Shown here piece by piece: positions 51,589 through 61,853 of a stretch of DNA of 64,000 bases. Within the stretch, counting starts at the first letter, position 1; every line of letters begins with the position of its first letter. Location of the stretch: assembly GCA_024635755.1 (NCBI GenBank), contig JAGXIF010000024.1, positions 1-64,000 on the forward strand, in the 5' to 3' direction. Both the position numbers and the translations under genes were made by a program. This stretch comes from Halothiobacillus sp. (GTDB lineage Bacteria > Pseudomonadota > Gammaproteobacteria > Halothiobacillales > Halothiobacillaceae). The notes below the pieces were generated by a model. The model did not search any database and was not told the origin of the DNA. It was given only the letters and a program-made list of their open reading frames with translations.

Positions 51589-53228
51589 GTACCGGTGCCC
51601 AACTGCTGCTGCGCTGCCTGGAGAACGAGGGCGTCGAGTACGTCTTCGGCATTCCCGGCGAGGAGAATCTCGATTTCGTCGATGCGCTCAACGAGTCGTC
51701 GATCAAGCTGATCGTCACCCGCCACGAACAGGGCGCGGCCTTCATGGCCGACATCGTCGGTCGGCTGACCGGCAAGCCCGGCGTGTGCTTTTCCACGCTC
51801 GGTCCCGGCGCGACCAACCTGGTGACCGGCGTGGCGGATGCCAACATGGATCATGCCCCGCTGATCGCGATCGCCGGACAGGCGGGCATCGACCGACTGC
51901 ACAAGGAATCCCACCAGGTGCTCGATCTGGTGCGGATGTTCGAACCGATCACTCGCTATGCCTCGCGGATCGTCACCCCGTCGGCCATTCCCGAGACGAT
52001 CCGTCGCGCGACCAAGTTCGCTGAGGCCGGCAAGGGCGGGGCCAGCTTCATCGAACTGCCCGAGGACGTGGCGGCCATGCCGACGGATGCGCAATCCGCC
52101 CACCCCTTGCCCGTGACCGCCAACTGCGCCAGTCAGCCCCGCGAGGAAAATCTCGAGCGAGCCGCCACCCTGCTGGGACAGGCGGAACACCCCATCATCC
52201 TCGCCGGCCACGGCGTGGTGCGGGCCGGGGCCTCGGATGCGCTGGCCGAACTGGCCGAGCGACTGAATGTCCCGGTGGCCAACACCTTCATGGCCAAGGG
52301 CGTGATCCCCTTCCGCCACCCCATGGCGCTGGGCTCAGTGGGCCTACAATCCAAGGACTACGTCAACGTCGGCTTCGACCAGGCCGACGTGATCGTCTGC
52401 ATCGGCTACGACCTGGTGGAGTACCACCCGCAGCTGTGGCATCCCACCCGTGACCGGCAGATCATCCACGTCGACACCGAGGCGGCCGAGGTCGACGCAC
52501 ACTACCCGGTCGCCGCCAGCGTCGTGGGGGACATCAATACCGCGATGCAGCGCATGGGCGAGATCACCTCGCCGCGCGAAGGACCCGCCTTCCGCAACCT
52601 GCGCGAGGCGCTGATCGAGGACATGAATCGGCACGCCGACGACGACTGCCTGCCGATCAAGCCGCAGAAACTGATCTGGGACCTGCGCACCGCGCTGTCG
52701 AGCCACGACATCGTCATCTCCGACGTTGGCGCCCACAAGATGTGGCTGGCGCGCATGTACCGTTCCGAACAGCCCAACAGCTGCATCATCTCCAACGGCT
52801 TTGCCAGCATGGGCATCGCCCTGCCCGGGGCGATCGCCGCCAAGCTGCTCTACCCAGAACGCCACATCGTGGCCGCCACCGGGGATGCGGGGTTCTTGAT
52901 GAACGTCCAGGAGCTGGAGACCGCGGTGCGCTGCCAGACGCCAATCATCGTGCTGATCTGGAACGACGGCGGCTACGGCCTAATCGACATGAAGCAGCGT
53001 CGCGGCTTCGGTCGCAGCACCGGGGTGCACTTCGGCAACCCGGACTTCGTCCAGCTGGCCGAGAGCTTCGGGGCGAAGGGTTACCGGGTCGAGTCCGGTG
53101 ACGGCCTGTTGCCGACCCTCAAGGACGCGATGGCCAGCAACGCCGTCTGCGTGATCGACGTGCCGGTGGACTACCGCGAGAACGACCAACTCACCCGGCG
53201 GCTCGGCGAGACCCTGGTGGGCGGGTGA
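51585..53228 (+). CDS. alsS: Acetolactate synthase, catabolic AlsS-like (TPP enzyme)
   Basis: 547 residues with the three TPP-enzyme domains. The N-terminal pyrimidine-binding domain has the catalytic Glu in GIPGEENLDFVDAL and VTRHEQGAAFMAD. The C-terminal TPP/Mg site is GDAGFLMNVQELETAVRC...WNDGGYGLI. Length and pattern (HKESHQVLDLVRMFEPITRYA) resemble the FAD-independent AlsS that condenses two pyruvates. No ilvN or alsD is adjacent. Another 2-oxoacid decarboxylase-type role is possible. Its ATG overlaps the dsbA stop. Confidence 0.82.
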   Translation: MSTGAQLLLRCLENEGVEYVFGIPGEENLDFVDALNESSIKLIVTRHEQGAAFMADIVGRLTGKPGVCFSTLGPGATNLVTGVADANMDHAPLIAIAGQAGIDRLHKESHQVLDLVRMFEPITRYASRIVTPSAIPETIRRATKFAEAGKGGASFIELPEDVAAMPTDAQSAHPLPVTANCASQPREENLERAATLLGQAEHPIILAGHGVVRAGASDALAELAERLNVPVANTFMAKGVIPFRHPMALGSVGLQSKDYVNVGFDQADVIVCIGYDLVEYHPQLWHPTRDRQIIHVDTEAAEVDAHYPVAASVVGDINTAMQRMGEITSPREGPAFRNLREALIEDMNRHADDDCLPIKPQKLIWDLRTALSSHDIVISDVGAHKMWLARMYRSEQPNSCIISNGFASMGIALPGAIAAKLLYPERHIVAATGDAGFLMNVQELETAVRCQTPIIVLIWNDGGYGLIDMKQRRGFGRSTGVHFGNPDFVQLAESFGAKGYRVESGDGLLPTLKDAMASNAVCVIDVPVDYRENDQLTRRLGETLVGG

Positions 53229-54073
53229 ACCGGCACGCCGACAGGCAGCACTCCCTCAAGTGCAGCCCGCCGGGCAACGACTTCCCGCGGGATTTCGCCG
53301 AGGTGCGCGGTCACCAACCACTACGGCTGCTATCGCACAACATCCAGGTGGGCATCGCCACCCATCGTTACAGCGACTATCTCACCGGGGGCTGGAAGCA
53401 CCTGCTGCCCAGCGCCGACCGGGCGCACAGCCTCGACGCCATCGGTCCGGCCCTGGCCCATTTCGATATCATCGGCCTGCAGGAGGCGGATGCCGGCTCG
53501 ATCCGCAGCCGCTTTCTCAACCAGGCCGAATACCTCGCCGACCTGGCCGGCCTGTCCCACTGGGCGGTGCGGGTCAACCGGGATCTGGGCCAGTTCGGCA
53601 AGCATGCCCTGGGGCTGATCAGCCGCATCGAGCCGATCCAGGTCGACCAGTGCCCGCTGCCGGGCCGCATGCCCGGTCGGGGTGCCCTGGTGGCCGACTT
53701 CCGCTGGGACGGTCATCCGCTGCGCGTGATCGACACCCACCTGGCCCTGAGCCAACGGGCGCGTCAATGGCAGCTCCGCCAACTCGGCGAGCTCTGTAAC
53801 GTCAGCGGCTACGTGGTTGTGATGGCGGACTTCAACTGCGAACCCAGCGACCCGGGCCTGCGCCAGTGGTGCGTCGAGAACGGGTTGAAGCTCCCTCGGC
53901 TGTCACCGCTGACCTATCCGCGCTGGCGCCCCCAGCGGGCCATCGACCACATCGCGGTCAGCCAGGCGCTCGACATCCGCGGCAGCGAGGCGCGGACCTT
54001 CGGCGGCTCGGATCATATGCCGGTCGCCATGAGTATCGCGCTTCCGTCGCCCGGCCGGGCGAGCAGGGATTGA
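53225..54073 (+). CDS. Endonuclease/exonuclease/phosphatase-family protein (second EEP gene)
   Basis: 282 residues, GTG start overlapping the alsS stop (GTGA). Conserved EEP residues are in RLLSHNIQVGI, FDIIGLQEADAG, GLISRIEPI, IDTHLAL, VVMADFNCEPSD and SDHMPVAMSI. No signal peptide or membrane segment. The substrate may be lipid, nucleotide or nucleic acid. It is different from the EEP protein at 45152 and shares little beyond the motifs. Confidence 0.82.
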   Translation: MNRHADRQHSLKCSPPGNDFPRDFAEVRGHQPLRLLSHNIQVGIATHRYSDYLTGGWKHLLPSADRAHSLDAIGPALAHFDIIGLQEADAGSIRSRFLNQAEYLADLAGLSHWAVRVNRDLGQFGKHALGLISRIEPIQVDQCPLPGRMPGRGALVADFRWDGHPLRVIDTHLALSQRARQWQLRQLGELCNVSGYVVVMADFNCEPSDPGLRQWCVENGLKLPRLSPLTYPRWRPQRAIDHIAVSQALDIRGSEARTFGGSDHMPVAMSIALPSPGRASRD

Positions 54074-54104
54074 ACTCGACTCCAATCGAAAGGAAACAGC
54101 CGGC

Positions 54105-55562
54105 ATGTCTGACGCAAACACCGCCAGCAAGGAAGAAAATGCCTACCGGGAACGATACGAGCAACTCCTGGGCGAACTGGGTCGACTCGAGGACCACGAC
54201 CAGGAAGTGGGTGGCCTGCTCAAGCTGACCCTCACCCGGGTGCTGTTCGCCGTCGACAAGGCCTATCCAGAACTGGCCGATGCCGCGGCGCGCATCCGCG
54301 ACAAGGCGCGCAAGCAGGACGACCACGCCTTCGAGGCCGGCCGCATCAAGGTCGAGGTCGAGGAACTGGCCAAGCGCATTCGCGAAGTCGAGGCCCGCCA
54401 GCCCAGCGAGGCGGAGGAAACGGCGGCGCCGCAAGCGACCGGAACGGAGGCCGCGGCCGCCGCTCCCTCGGCCAGCCACGGCACCCACAACGGCTCTGCC
54501 GCCCACGTGCGCGAGGTGCTGCCCCTGCTGCTCGACCGCATCGCCTTCGTCGAATCGCTGGAGGGCCGCCGGGCGCGGCTGATCGCGGCGATCGACGACC
54601 CCAACGATCGCACCCTGCCCAGCATCCTGATCGACCGCAGCGCCACGCTGATCAACGACATGCGCCAGGCGATCGAGCGCGAAAAGGGCGAACTGACCCG
54701 TTTCCTCGAGCAGGTCATCGAGGCCCTCGCGGACATCGACGATCACACCCGGATGCAGAGCGACGACCTGGTGGTCCAGCGCGACGCACGCCTCAAGCTG
54801 GACCATTCACTGCGCCAGCACGTCGACGACATCGATGCCGAAATGGAATCCGCCAGCGACCTGGACGACCTCAAGAGCACGGTGCGCGAACGTATTTCGC
54901 GCATTCGCCAGCAGGTGCAGAGCTTTCAACAGAGCGAGGAACGCCGGCAGGAAGACATCGAGGCGGACAACCAGCGCCTGCGCGACCGGCTTGCCGGCCT
55001 GGAGGGCCAGACGCGGATGCTCGAAGAGCAGCTCAAGCAGAGCGAAGCGAAGCTATTCCGCGACACCCTCACCGGCCTGCCCAACCGGCTGGCCTTCGAC
55101 CACCGCGTCAAGCTGGAGGTGGCCCGCATGCGTCGCGACCACTCCGCCCTGACACTGGCGATCTGGGACCTCGACCGCTTCAAGGAAATCAACGACACCC
55201 TGGGCCACCAGGCCGGCGACAAAACCCTGATCATCGTCGGCAAGACCTTCATGACCCAGATCCGCGACGTCGACCTGATCTCCCGCTTCGGCGGCGAGGA
55301 GTTCGCCATGCTGCTTCCCGGCGCCGATGGCGAGGAAGCCCTCCAAGTGGTCAACCGCATCCGCGAGAAGCTCGCCCGCACCAAGCTGCGCTACCGCAAC
55401 CGCGAGATCGCGGTGACCAGCTCCTGCGGGCTGGCGGAATTCCGCCCCGGCGAGGACGTCGAGAGCGTGTTCTCACGCGCCGACGACGCGCTCTACCAGG
55501 CCAAGGAGCAGGGCCGCAATCGCTGCGTGCTCTCCAACGGCGAAGATACCGCCACGGACTGA
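54105..55562 (+). CDS. Cytosolic diguanylate cyclase
   Basis: 485 residues. The N-terminal half (1-300) is helical and coiled-coil rich with an Ala/Glu/Pro linker near 115-145 and no membrane segment or known sensor domain. The GGDEF domain (about 315-475) has SRFGGEEFAML with an intact inhibitory I-site (RDVD five residues upstream), so it should be an active, product-inhibited c-di-GMP synthase. It ends the dsbA-alsS-EEP run, about 30 bases after the EEP gene, and converges on ubiD. Confidence 0.92.
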   Translation: MSDANTASKEENAYRERYEQLLGELGRLEDHDQEVGGLLKLTLTRVLFAVDKAYPELADAAARIRDKARKQDDHAFEAGRIKVEVEELAKRIREVEARQPSEAEETAAPQATGTEAAAAAPSASHGTHNGSAAHVREVLPLLLDRIAFVESLEGRRARLIAAIDDPNDRTLPSILIDRSATLINDMRQAIEREKGELTRFLEQVIEALADIDDHTRMQSDDLVVQRDARLKLDHSLRQHVDDIDAEMESASDLDDLKSTVRERISRIRQQVQSFQQSEERRQEDIEADNQRLRDRLAGLEGQTRMLEEQLKQSEAKLFRDTLTGLPNRLAFDHRVKLEVARMRRDHSALTLAIWDLDRFKEINDTLGHQAGDKTLIIVGKTFMTQIRDVDLISRFGGEEFAMLLPGADGEEALQVVNRIREKLARTKLRYRNREIAVTSSCGLAEFRPGEDVESVFSRADDALYQAKEQGRNRCVLSNGEDTATD

Positions 55563-55588
55563 GTCGCGCCCGGACTCAGTCGCGCCCG
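55557..55588. repeat. Near-perfect tandem duplication of 16 bases across two stop codons
   Basis: GACTGAGTCGCGCCCG (55557-55572) is followed by GACTCAGTCGCGCCCG (55573-55588), one mismatch. The first copy holds the stop of the diguanylate cyclase, the second the stop of ubiD on the other strand. Confidence 0.85.
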
Positions 55589-57141
55589 GCGCTCTCGGCC
55601 GCCGCCAGCACCCGTTCGACGATGGGCGCCATGGCGGATTCCGCGCGCGCATCCGACCGAATCGGTCGCCCCCACTCCCGGTCGGTCTCCCCAGGCCACT
55701 TGCCGGTGGCATCCAGCCCCATCTTGCCGCCCAGCCCGGAGACGGGTGAGGCGAAATCAAGGTAGTCGATCGGCGTGTGCTCGACCAGGGTGGTGTCGCG
55801 TACCGGGTCCATGCGGGTCGTCATCGCCCAGATCACGTCCTCCCAGGAACGCGCGTCGACATCGTCGTCGACCACGATGACGAACTTGGTGTACATGAAC
55901 TGGCGCAGGAAGCTCCACACCCCCATCATCACGCGCTTGGCGTGTCCCGGGTACTGCTTCTGGATCGCGACCACCGCCAGCCGGTAGGAGCAGCCCTCCG
56001 GCGGCAGGTAGAAGTCGACGATCTCGGGAAACTGCTTCTGGATCAGTGGCACGAACACCTCGTTGAGCGCCACGCCCAGAACGGCCGGCTCGTCCGGCGG
56101 ACGGCCGGTGTGGGTGCTGTGGTAAATCGGGTTCTTGCGATGGGTGATGCGCTCGACGGTCATCACCGGGAAGGATTCGGTCTCGTTGTAGTAGCCGGTG
56201 TGATCGCCGAAGGGCCCTTCGACCGCCATGTCGTCGGGGTGGATGAAGCCCTCCAGCACCATCTCGGCATTCGCCGGCACCAGCAGATCGTGCGACAGGC
56301 ACTGGACCAGCCGCGTGCGCTCGCCGCGCAGCAGGCCGGCGAATGCGTACTCGGACAGGGTGTCGGGCACCGGGGTGACCGCCCCGAGGATGGTGGCCGG
56401 GTCGGCGCCCAGTGTCACCGCGATGGGGAACGGCTCGCCGGGGTGGTTCTGTTGCCAGTGGGCAAAATCCAGCGCGCCACCCCGGTGGGCCAGCCAGCGC
56501 ATGATCACCCGGTTGCGACCGATCACCTGCTGGCGATAGATGCCCATGTTCAGCCGCTCTCGCCCGAAGGCGGCGGCATCCCCGGAATCGGCTTCCAGCC
56601 CGCCACCCTTGCGCGGCCGGCCACGCGTGGTGGTCAGCCCCCAGGTGATCAGCGGCGCGGCATCGTCCGGCCAGCAGGTCTGGATCGGCCACTGTGCCAG
56701 ATCGACGTCGTCGCCCTCGAGCACCACCTCCTGGACTGGCGCCTTCTTCACCCGGCGCGGGGCCATGTCGAGCACCTTCTTGAAGATGGGCAGGCTGCGC
56801 CAAGCCTCCTTCAAGCCCGCCGGCGGATCGGGCTCCTTGAGAAAGGCCAGCAACCGGCCGATCTCGCGCAGGTCCGCGAGCGTCTGTCCGCCCATCCCCT
56901 GCGCGACGCGCTCGGGGGTGCCGAACAGGTTGAGCAGGACGGGGGCATCGTAGCCGACGGGATTCTCGATCAGCAGCGCCGGCCCGCCGGCGCGCAACAC
57001 GCGATCGGCCAGCACGGTCATTTCCTGGTCGGGATCGACCGGCTCGGTCACCCGTACCAGTTCACCACGGGATTTCAACCGCTCGAGAAATGCGCGCAGG
57101 TCGACCAGCGAGGCCTGGACGGCCTTGCGCTCAGGGGGCAT
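55576..57141 (-). CDS. ubiD: 4-hydroxy-3-polyprenylbenzoate decarboxylase
   Basis: 521 residues. prFMN-dependent decarboxylase of ubiquinone synthesis (needs UbiX). Family landmarks: [40 protein letters not shown] at the N-terminus, the [25 protein letters not shown] segment, [47 protein letters not shown] in the core, and [24 protein letters not shown]. The start lies 11 bases inside the end of hemY, so the two are coupled. Confidence 0.95.
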   Translation of the reverse strand: MPPERKAVQASLVDLRAFLERLKSRGELVRVTEPVDPDQEMTVLADRVLRAGGPALLIENPVGYDAPVLLNLFGTPERVAQGMGGQTLADLREIGRLLAFLKEPDPPAGLKEAWRSLPIFKKVLDMAPRRVKKAPVQEVVLEGDDVDLAQWPIQTCWPDDAAPLITWGLTTTRGRPRKGGGLEADSGDAAAFGRERLNMGIYRQQVIGRNRVIMRWLAHRGGALDFAHWQQNHPGEPFPIAVTLGADPATILGAVTPVPDTLSEYAFAGLLRGERTRLVQCLSHDLLVPANAEMVLEGFIHPDDMAVEGPFGDHTGYYNETESFPVMTVERITHRKNPIYHSTHTGRPPDEPAVLGVALNEVFVPLIQKQFPEIVDFYLPPEGCSYRLAVVAIQKQYPGHAKRVMMGVWSFLRQFMYTKFVIVVDDDVDARSWEDVIWAMTTRMDPVRDTTLVEHTPIDYLDFASPVSGLGGKMGLDATGKWPGETDREWGRPIRSDARAESAMAPIVERVLAAAESAGRD

Positions 57142-58435
57142 CGGCGTCGGACTCGCTCAGCTTGCCCTCGATCCCGGCCCGGGACAGGGCGCGCTCGTAC
57201 AGCAGGGCCGCCTCGCTGCTGTCGCGCAGACGGGAGTGCACCCGGGCGGCCACGGCGAGGTACTTGAGGTCGCGGTCGAGCGGCCCCAACCGGCCGATCC
57301 ATATCTGCGCGGCCGACGGGTCGTTTTCCGCCAGCGCCAGGCGCGCCATGGCGTAGGCAAAGGCGGCGCGCTCGCGTGCGTCACGGGCATCGGCGGCATT
57401 GGCCGGCTCCTGCCAGTCCTCGGGCACCAGCCGCAACAGACGGCGCCGCGCCTCGGCCGGGTCGGCATGCTCGATTTCCGCCCAAGCCTGCAGGGTGGCG
57501 ACCTCACGCCGGCGACCCAGGCGCTTTTCCAGCAGCTCGGCGGCGGCTTTGTTCGCCCCGCTACGCTGCAGGGCACGCGCATAGGCGACGGTGACCGCGG
57601 CATTGTCGACCACGTTGCGCCCCGCCTCGGCCCACAGCCGGGAGAGCCGGTCGAGGTCGCGCTCGCGGGCGGCGGTCTCCATGCGTCCCAGCAGGACTTG
57701 GCGCTCGACCCGCAGCAACTCGTCACCTGTCAGCTGCTTGTCCTTGACGCGGCGCAGGGTCGGCAGCAGCTTGGCCAGTGCCTCGTAGTCCCCGGCTCGC
57801 TCCAGCAGCTGTGCCCGGATCAGGAGGATCGCCTCGTCGCGCGGATGCGAGTGGATCAGCGGCTCCATCATTTCCCGAGCCCACTCGATCTCGCCCAGGC
57901 TCATCAACCGCTGGACGATGTGCAGGCGCAGGAACTCGGCGAACTTAGGGAATCGCCGCGAGACGGTCTCGAACAGATCAACGATTTCCTCGCGATAGTC
58001 CAGCCGCGAGTGTCGCAGCGCGCCCTGGCGCGACGGGTCGATGCCGTCGATCAGGGCGTCGATGGCCACCTGGAAGTGCATGGGCGGCAGGCTGCCGTCC
58101 TCGACTCCGGCCAGTGCATAACGTTGGGCCAGCTCGGTCTGGCGACGCTGGCGCTCGGCCCAGGCCCGCAGGAGCTTCTCGTCGGCGGCGTGGCGCTTCT
58201 GTTCGGCCGTGCGCCGTGTCAGACGCGCCGGGAGATGCACCAAGCCGGCCAACGCCCGCCAGACAAACCCCAGGGCGATCACGGCCAGCAGCACGATCAA
58301 CAAGAACCCGACCGCGGTGGTTTCCAGCCGCCAGCCGCCCAGTTCGAGCATCGCGCTGCCTGCCCCGGGCAGGAAGTAGACGCCGGCCCCGACGGCAAGG
58401 GCCAAGATCAGTATCCAGAAGATTACGCGTTTCAT
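57131..58435 (-). CDS. hemY: HemY-type TPR membrane protein
   Basis: 434 residues. Two N-terminal membrane helices ([19 protein letters not shown] and [24 protein letters not shown]), then TPR helices with the HemY_N signature [30 protein letters not shown]. Despite the name, this family is not protoporphyrinogen oxidase; it is a tetratricopeptide protein linked to late haem synthesis. The order hemC-hemD-hemX-hemY is conserved in gammaproteobacteria. It overlaps hemX by four bases. Confidence 0.9.
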   Translation of the reverse strand: MKRVIFWILILALAVGAGVYFLPGAGSAMLELGGWRLETTAVGFLLIVLLAVIALGFVWRALAGLVHLPARLTRRTAEQKRHAADEKLLRAWAERQRRQTELAQRYALAGVEDGSLPPMHFQVAIDALIDGIDPSRQGALRHSRLDYREEIVDLFETVSRRFPKFAEFLRLHIVQRLMSLGEIEWAREMMEPLIHSHPRDEAILLIRAQLLERAGDYEALAKLLPTLRRVKDKQLTGDELLRVERQVLLGRMETAARERDLDRLSRLWAEAGRNVVDNAAVTVAYARALQRSGANKAAAELLEKRLGRRREVATLQAWAEIEHADPAEARRRLLRLVPEDWQEPANAADARDARERAAFAYAMARLALAENDPSAAQIWIGRLGPLDRDLKYLAVAARVHSRLRDSSEAALLYERALSRAGIEGKLSESDADAP

Positions 58436-59817
58436 TGGTTCGTCTCCTTGCCATCCGGCTCACCGCCGTCAGCGGTCGACGTCCGGTCCTTTTCCCGCTC
58501 GGAGGCCTTCTCCCAGGCTGCCAGCACGACATCCAGGGAAGGGAACTCGCGGCCGCCGAAACGCTCACGGGTCGTCTCGAGGGCCTTCTGGGCGGCCGCC
58601 GGACCGGTGGCCGCCAGGTCATAGTGTGCGGTCAGCCAGTCACCGGCCTCGGTCACTGTCGCCCGCAGGGCGTCGACATCTCGCGCCAGCAGGGACTCGC
58701 GTACCGCCGTGAGCCACAGGCGCATTTCGCGATCGTTGGCCACCCGCTCACGCATCCGGGTGGGCGTGTCCGAACGCGTCACGCTGACCTGGCGTCCCAA
58801 CCAATCGGTCACCCCGGCCCAGGTTTTCTCGTACCAGGCCGCATCTGCCGGGAGGGATGTTCCGGCCTCCGCCACCTGGTCCTGCTCGCGCTCGGGCGCC
58901 TCGAATTCGCCCGCCAGCGGCCATGACTCTACCCCGTCTGTCAGGCGGCGCAGAGCCAGTGCTTGGCCGATCCGATCACCCGCGCCGGCGGCCTCGATCT
59001 TGCCGATCGCATCGCTGATCGCCGAGCGCAATGGCAGCCAGTGGGGCCGGGACAGGTCGGCGACCCGTTCGTCGGCCAGTTCCAGTGCCAGCACTGCGCC
59101 ATCGGGATCGCGGGCAATGACCAGGCGCTCCTGGGCCCGCGTCAGCAGAAAGCCGATTTCGGCCGTCTTCCAGGCGATCTCGCCGCGACTCAGCCGATCG
59201 TCGATCTGGGCAATGCGCGCCTCGAGTCGATCCTGTCGCTCGGCCAGGTCATTCTGCTGGCCACGCAGGGCCGACTCGACTTCGCGGCGAATCGCCTCGC
59301 CCTGACCCTCGAGGGCATCGACCTCGGCCTGGGTGGCCTGCAACCGCTCCTGGATCGAGGCAACCCGTTCGTCGACCTGCTCGATGTCACCTGCCCGCGC
59401 CTCGCGCTCGGCCTGCTGCTCGTCGAGCAACTGCCATAGCTGCCAGCCGCCCACGCCCGCTGCCACAAAAAGCAGCAGGACGCCGGCCGCCAGCCAAGGC
59501 AGCAGCCGTGAACCTCGGCGCGGCTCGTCTGCCGGCTCGGTGCGATTTTCGTCTGTCTCGGGCGGCTCGCTGGCCGCGGATGGCGAGTGCCGGGAGTCGT
59601 CTTGCCGGCCGTCCGGCTCGGCGCTTTCCGGCGACTCAGGCTTCTGCCCCGCGTCGAGTGTCTCCCCGGGGGACTCCCCGGGGGACTTCCCGGGGGACTT
59701 CCCGGGCGACTTCCCGGGCGACTTCCCGGCTGACCCCTCCGGCGCTTTCCCGGGCGACTCGCCGGTCGGCTCGACCGGCTGGTCAGTGGCTTGCTTGTCT
59801 CGGTCTTTCTTGTCCAT
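58432..59817 (-). CDS. hemX: HemX-family membrane protein
   Basis: 461 residues. A long charged, disordered N-terminus (1-100) contains a tandem SPGK/SPGE repeat. One membrane helix follows (LLPWLAAGVLLLFVAAGVGGWQLWQLL, about 102-128), then a coiled coil (about 130-200), then the HemX domain (EIGFLLTRAQERLVIARDPDGAVLALELADER). Often annotated as uroporphyrinogen-III C-methyltransferase, but it lacks that enzyme's fold; a scaffolding role in haem synthesis is more likely. Confidence 0.88.
   Translation of the reverse strand: MDKKDRDKQATDQPVEPTGESPGKAPEGSAGKSPGKSPGKSPGKSPGESPGETLDAGQKPESPESAEPDGRQDDSRHSPSAASEPPETDENRTEPADEPRRGSRLLPWLAAGVLLLFVAAGVGGWQLWQLLDEQQAEREARAGDIEQVDERVASIQERLQATQAEVDALEGQGEAIRREVESALRGQQNDLAERQDRLEARIAQIDDRLSRGEIAWKTAEIGFLLTRAQERLVIARDPDGAVLALELADERVADLSRPHWLPLRSAISDAIGKIEAAGAGDRIGQALALRRLTDGVESWPLAGEFEAPEREQDQVAEAGTSLPADAAWYEKTWAGVTDWLGRQVSVTRSDTPTRMRERVANDREMRLWLTAVRESLLARDVDALRATVTEAGDWLTAHYDLAATGPAAAQKALETTRERFGGREFPSLDVVLAAWEKASEREKDRTSTADGGEPDGKETNQ
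59662..59733 (-). repeat. Six tandem 12-base units encoding the SPGK/SPGE repeat of HemX
   Basis: Plus-strand units CTCCCCGGGGGA (x2), CTTCCCGGGGGA, CTTCCCGGGCGA (x2) and CTTCCCGGCTGA are contiguous. Each adds four residues to the cytosolic linker, so changes in copy number would stay in frame. Confidence 0.9.
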
Positions 59818-59864
59818 ATTCTTCCCCCGTCAGGGCAGTCGTTGCGCCAACGCCGCGTTCTGTG

Positions 59865-60680
59865 TCAGCTCGATGTTCCATCGTCGGTTGGCTGCCGGGC
59901 GGCGACCACGGCCCAGGCCGCCTCGGCCAGCGCGCGGGGAGCCGGGCTGCCTGCCAGCACGATCTCTCCGCGAAAACCCAACCGGCGCGCCCGTTCCCGA
60001 GCCCGCTCGTTGATTACCACCAAGTTGGAGTCTAGCAGCCCGTCCCCGATGTCATCCGGCTGATTCGAGGCCGACGTCCGTCCCGCCAGGCAATCGAGTG
60101 CCTGCGGTGCGGTGATGATCCACAGCCGCTCCGGGCCGCCAGGCGGCGGGCCGGAGTCGGTCGGCGGGCATTCACGGCGATACACCGGCACGAACCGCGG
60201 GTGGGCGCCCCGGGCCGCCAGGGTCTCGGCCAGGAGTTCCCGTCCGGTCTCCCCGCGTATGATCCACACCGCGCGGCCGGCCATCTCCAGGGCGGAAAGG
60301 CAATCCAGCAGCCCCTCGCTGTCCTCGGAGGAGCGGGGCACGAAGTCGGCTGCCCGCCCCGCCTCGCGCAGGACCTGGGCCGTGGCGGCCCCGACGGTGG
60401 CCACGCGGCCGGGCGGCCAGTCCCTCACGGGACGGACGGCGTTGGCCATCTGCACGGCACGCGGGCTGACGAAGACGGTCAGGTCGTCCGGCTGCATGGC
60501 GGCCAGCGCGTCGAGCAGCGGTGCCGGCGAGCGCGGCGGCGAGATCACCAGCAGGGGGAAATCACGCAGTCGAACGGTCGTTCCCGCCGGGCGAAGCGCC
60601 TCGAGGGCGTCTCGCAGCGCGTCATTGCTCCCCACCGGCCGGGTGAGGAGGATCTCGGTAACCGGGGGGGCGACTGGCAA
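59865..60680 (-). CDS. hemD: Uroporphyrinogen-III synthase
   Basis: 271 residues from TTG 60680, chosen because AAAAGGG is at the right distance and the family start (VTEILLTRPVGSNDALRDALEALRP) follows within seven residues. No ATG is available after the hemC stop, which lies five bases upstream. It cyclises hydroxymethylbilane with inversion of ring D. Recognisable parts: LTVFVSPRAVQMA, VATVGAATAQVLREAG, SEDSEGLLDCL, WIIRGETGRELLAETLAARGA, and LWIITAPQALDCLAG. The sequence is weakly conserved in general, but the position between hemC and hemX confirms it. Confidence 0.88.
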   Translation of the reverse strand: MPVAPPVTEILLTRPVGSNDALRDALEALRPAGTTVRLRDFPLLVISPPRSPAPLLDALAAMQPDDLTVFVSPRAVQMANAVRPVRDWPPGRVATVGAATAQVLREAGRAADFVPRSSEDSEGLLDCLSALEMAGRAVWIIRGETGRELLAETLAARGAHPRFVPVYRRECPPTDSGPPPGGPERLWIITAPQALDCLAGRTSASNQPDDIGDGLLDSNLVVINERARERARRLGFRGEIVLAGSPAPRALAEAAWAVVAARQPTDDGTSS

Positions 60681-60684
60681 CGGC

Positions 60685-61653
60685 TCAGCCCTTTTCGGGC
60701 GCCTCGGTCTCGATGCCCACCTCAGCGAGGATCTTGTCGGCACCGGCACGCAGTATCCGCTCGGCCAGCTCGATGCCCAGCGCCTCGGCCTGATCGCGCG
60801 GGCCGCGGATCTCGTCACGCAGGGTGGCCGTGCCGTCCGGGCGGCCGACCATTCCGCGCAGCCAGAGCTGGTCGTCTTCCACCAGCAAGGCGTGGCCGCC
60901 GATCGGCACCTGGCAGCCGCCGTTCAGGCGGGTGTTGAAGGCGCGCTCGGCGGTCACGCGGGTGGTGGTGTCGCGGTCGACCAGCGGGGCGATCAACGCG
61001 TGCACCGCGGCATCGTCGCTGCGCGCCTCGATGCCCAGGGCGCCCTGCCCCATGGCGGGCAGGGATTCCTCGGCCGACAACCGATGGGTGATCCGGTCGG
61101 CCAACTCGGCGCGCTTGAGGCCCGAGGCGGCCAGGATGATGGCGTCGTACTCGCCGTCGTCGAGCTTGCGCAGCCGCGTGTGGATGTTGCCGCGCAGGGT
61201 CTTGACCTCGAGCTCGGGGAAGCGCTCGCGCACCTGCGTCTCGCGGCGCAGGCTGGAGGTGCCGACCACGGCGCCGGCCGGCATCTGGTCGAGGTTGCCG
61301 TAACTGTTGGAAACGAAGGCATCGTGCGGATCGTCGCCCTCGAGAATGGCGATCAGCTCCAGGCCGTCGGGGAACTGCATCGGCACGTCCTTCATCGAGT
61401 GCACGGCGATGTCGGCGCGATCCTCGAGCATGGCGACCTCTAGCTCCTTGACGAACAGCGCCTTGCCGCCGATCTTCGACAGCGGGCTGTCGAGCAGCTG
61501 GTCGCCGCGGGTGGTCATCTTGACCAGTTCGACCTCGAGCCCCGGGTTGAGCCGCCGCAGCTCGGCGGAGACGAATTCAGCCTGCCACAACGCCAGCAGA
61601 CTGGCCCGGGTGGCGATCCGCAGCACGCGGCCTTCGGAAAATGCCTTGCTCAT
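60685..61653 (-). CDS. hemC: Porphobilinogen deaminase (hydroxymethylbilane synthase)
   Basis: 322 residues. It polymerises four porphobilinogens on a dipyrromethane cofactor. The start [18 protein letters not shown], the catalytic-aspartate segment [39 protein letters not shown], and the cofactor cysteine in [13 protein letters not shown] (near 245) are all present. First gene of the hemC-hemD-hemX-hemY-ubiD run. Confidence 0.97.
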   Translation of the reverse strand: MSKAFSEGRVLRIATRASLLALWQAEFVSAELRRLNPGLEVELVKMTTRGDQLLDSPLSKIGGKALFVKELEVAMLEDRADIAVHSMKDVPMQFPDGLELIAILEGDDPHDAFVSNSYGNLDQMPAGAVVGTSSLRRETQVRERFPELEVKTLRGNIHTRLRKLDDGEYDAIILAASGLKRAELADRITHRLSAEESLPAMGQGALGIEARSDDAAVHALIAPLVDRDTTTRVTAERAFNTRLNGGCQVPIGGHALLVEDDQLWLRGMVGRPDGTATLRDEIRGPRDQAEALGIELAERILRAGADKILAEVGIETEAPEKG

Positions 61654-61853
61654 CTGTCATCCTCGTCATCTGGATTCGGGCGGCGGCCGGGATGCCATCA
61701 CGGTGCCACCGGGAAATGGCGGCCATGGTAGCCCAGATGCCCGACGCGGACACGGGTGGAACCGGAACCCGCCGGGCCATTCATGGTCCAAACCGCATAC
61801 AATCCGTCACGTCCCGCTGTCACCCCAGTTGCCACCTCACCGGAGAAAGACCT

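Noticed and set aside
59662-59733. Regular short repeats considered as a CRISPR-like array
   Set aside because: The units are 12 bases, contiguous without spacers, and encode a protein linker in frame.
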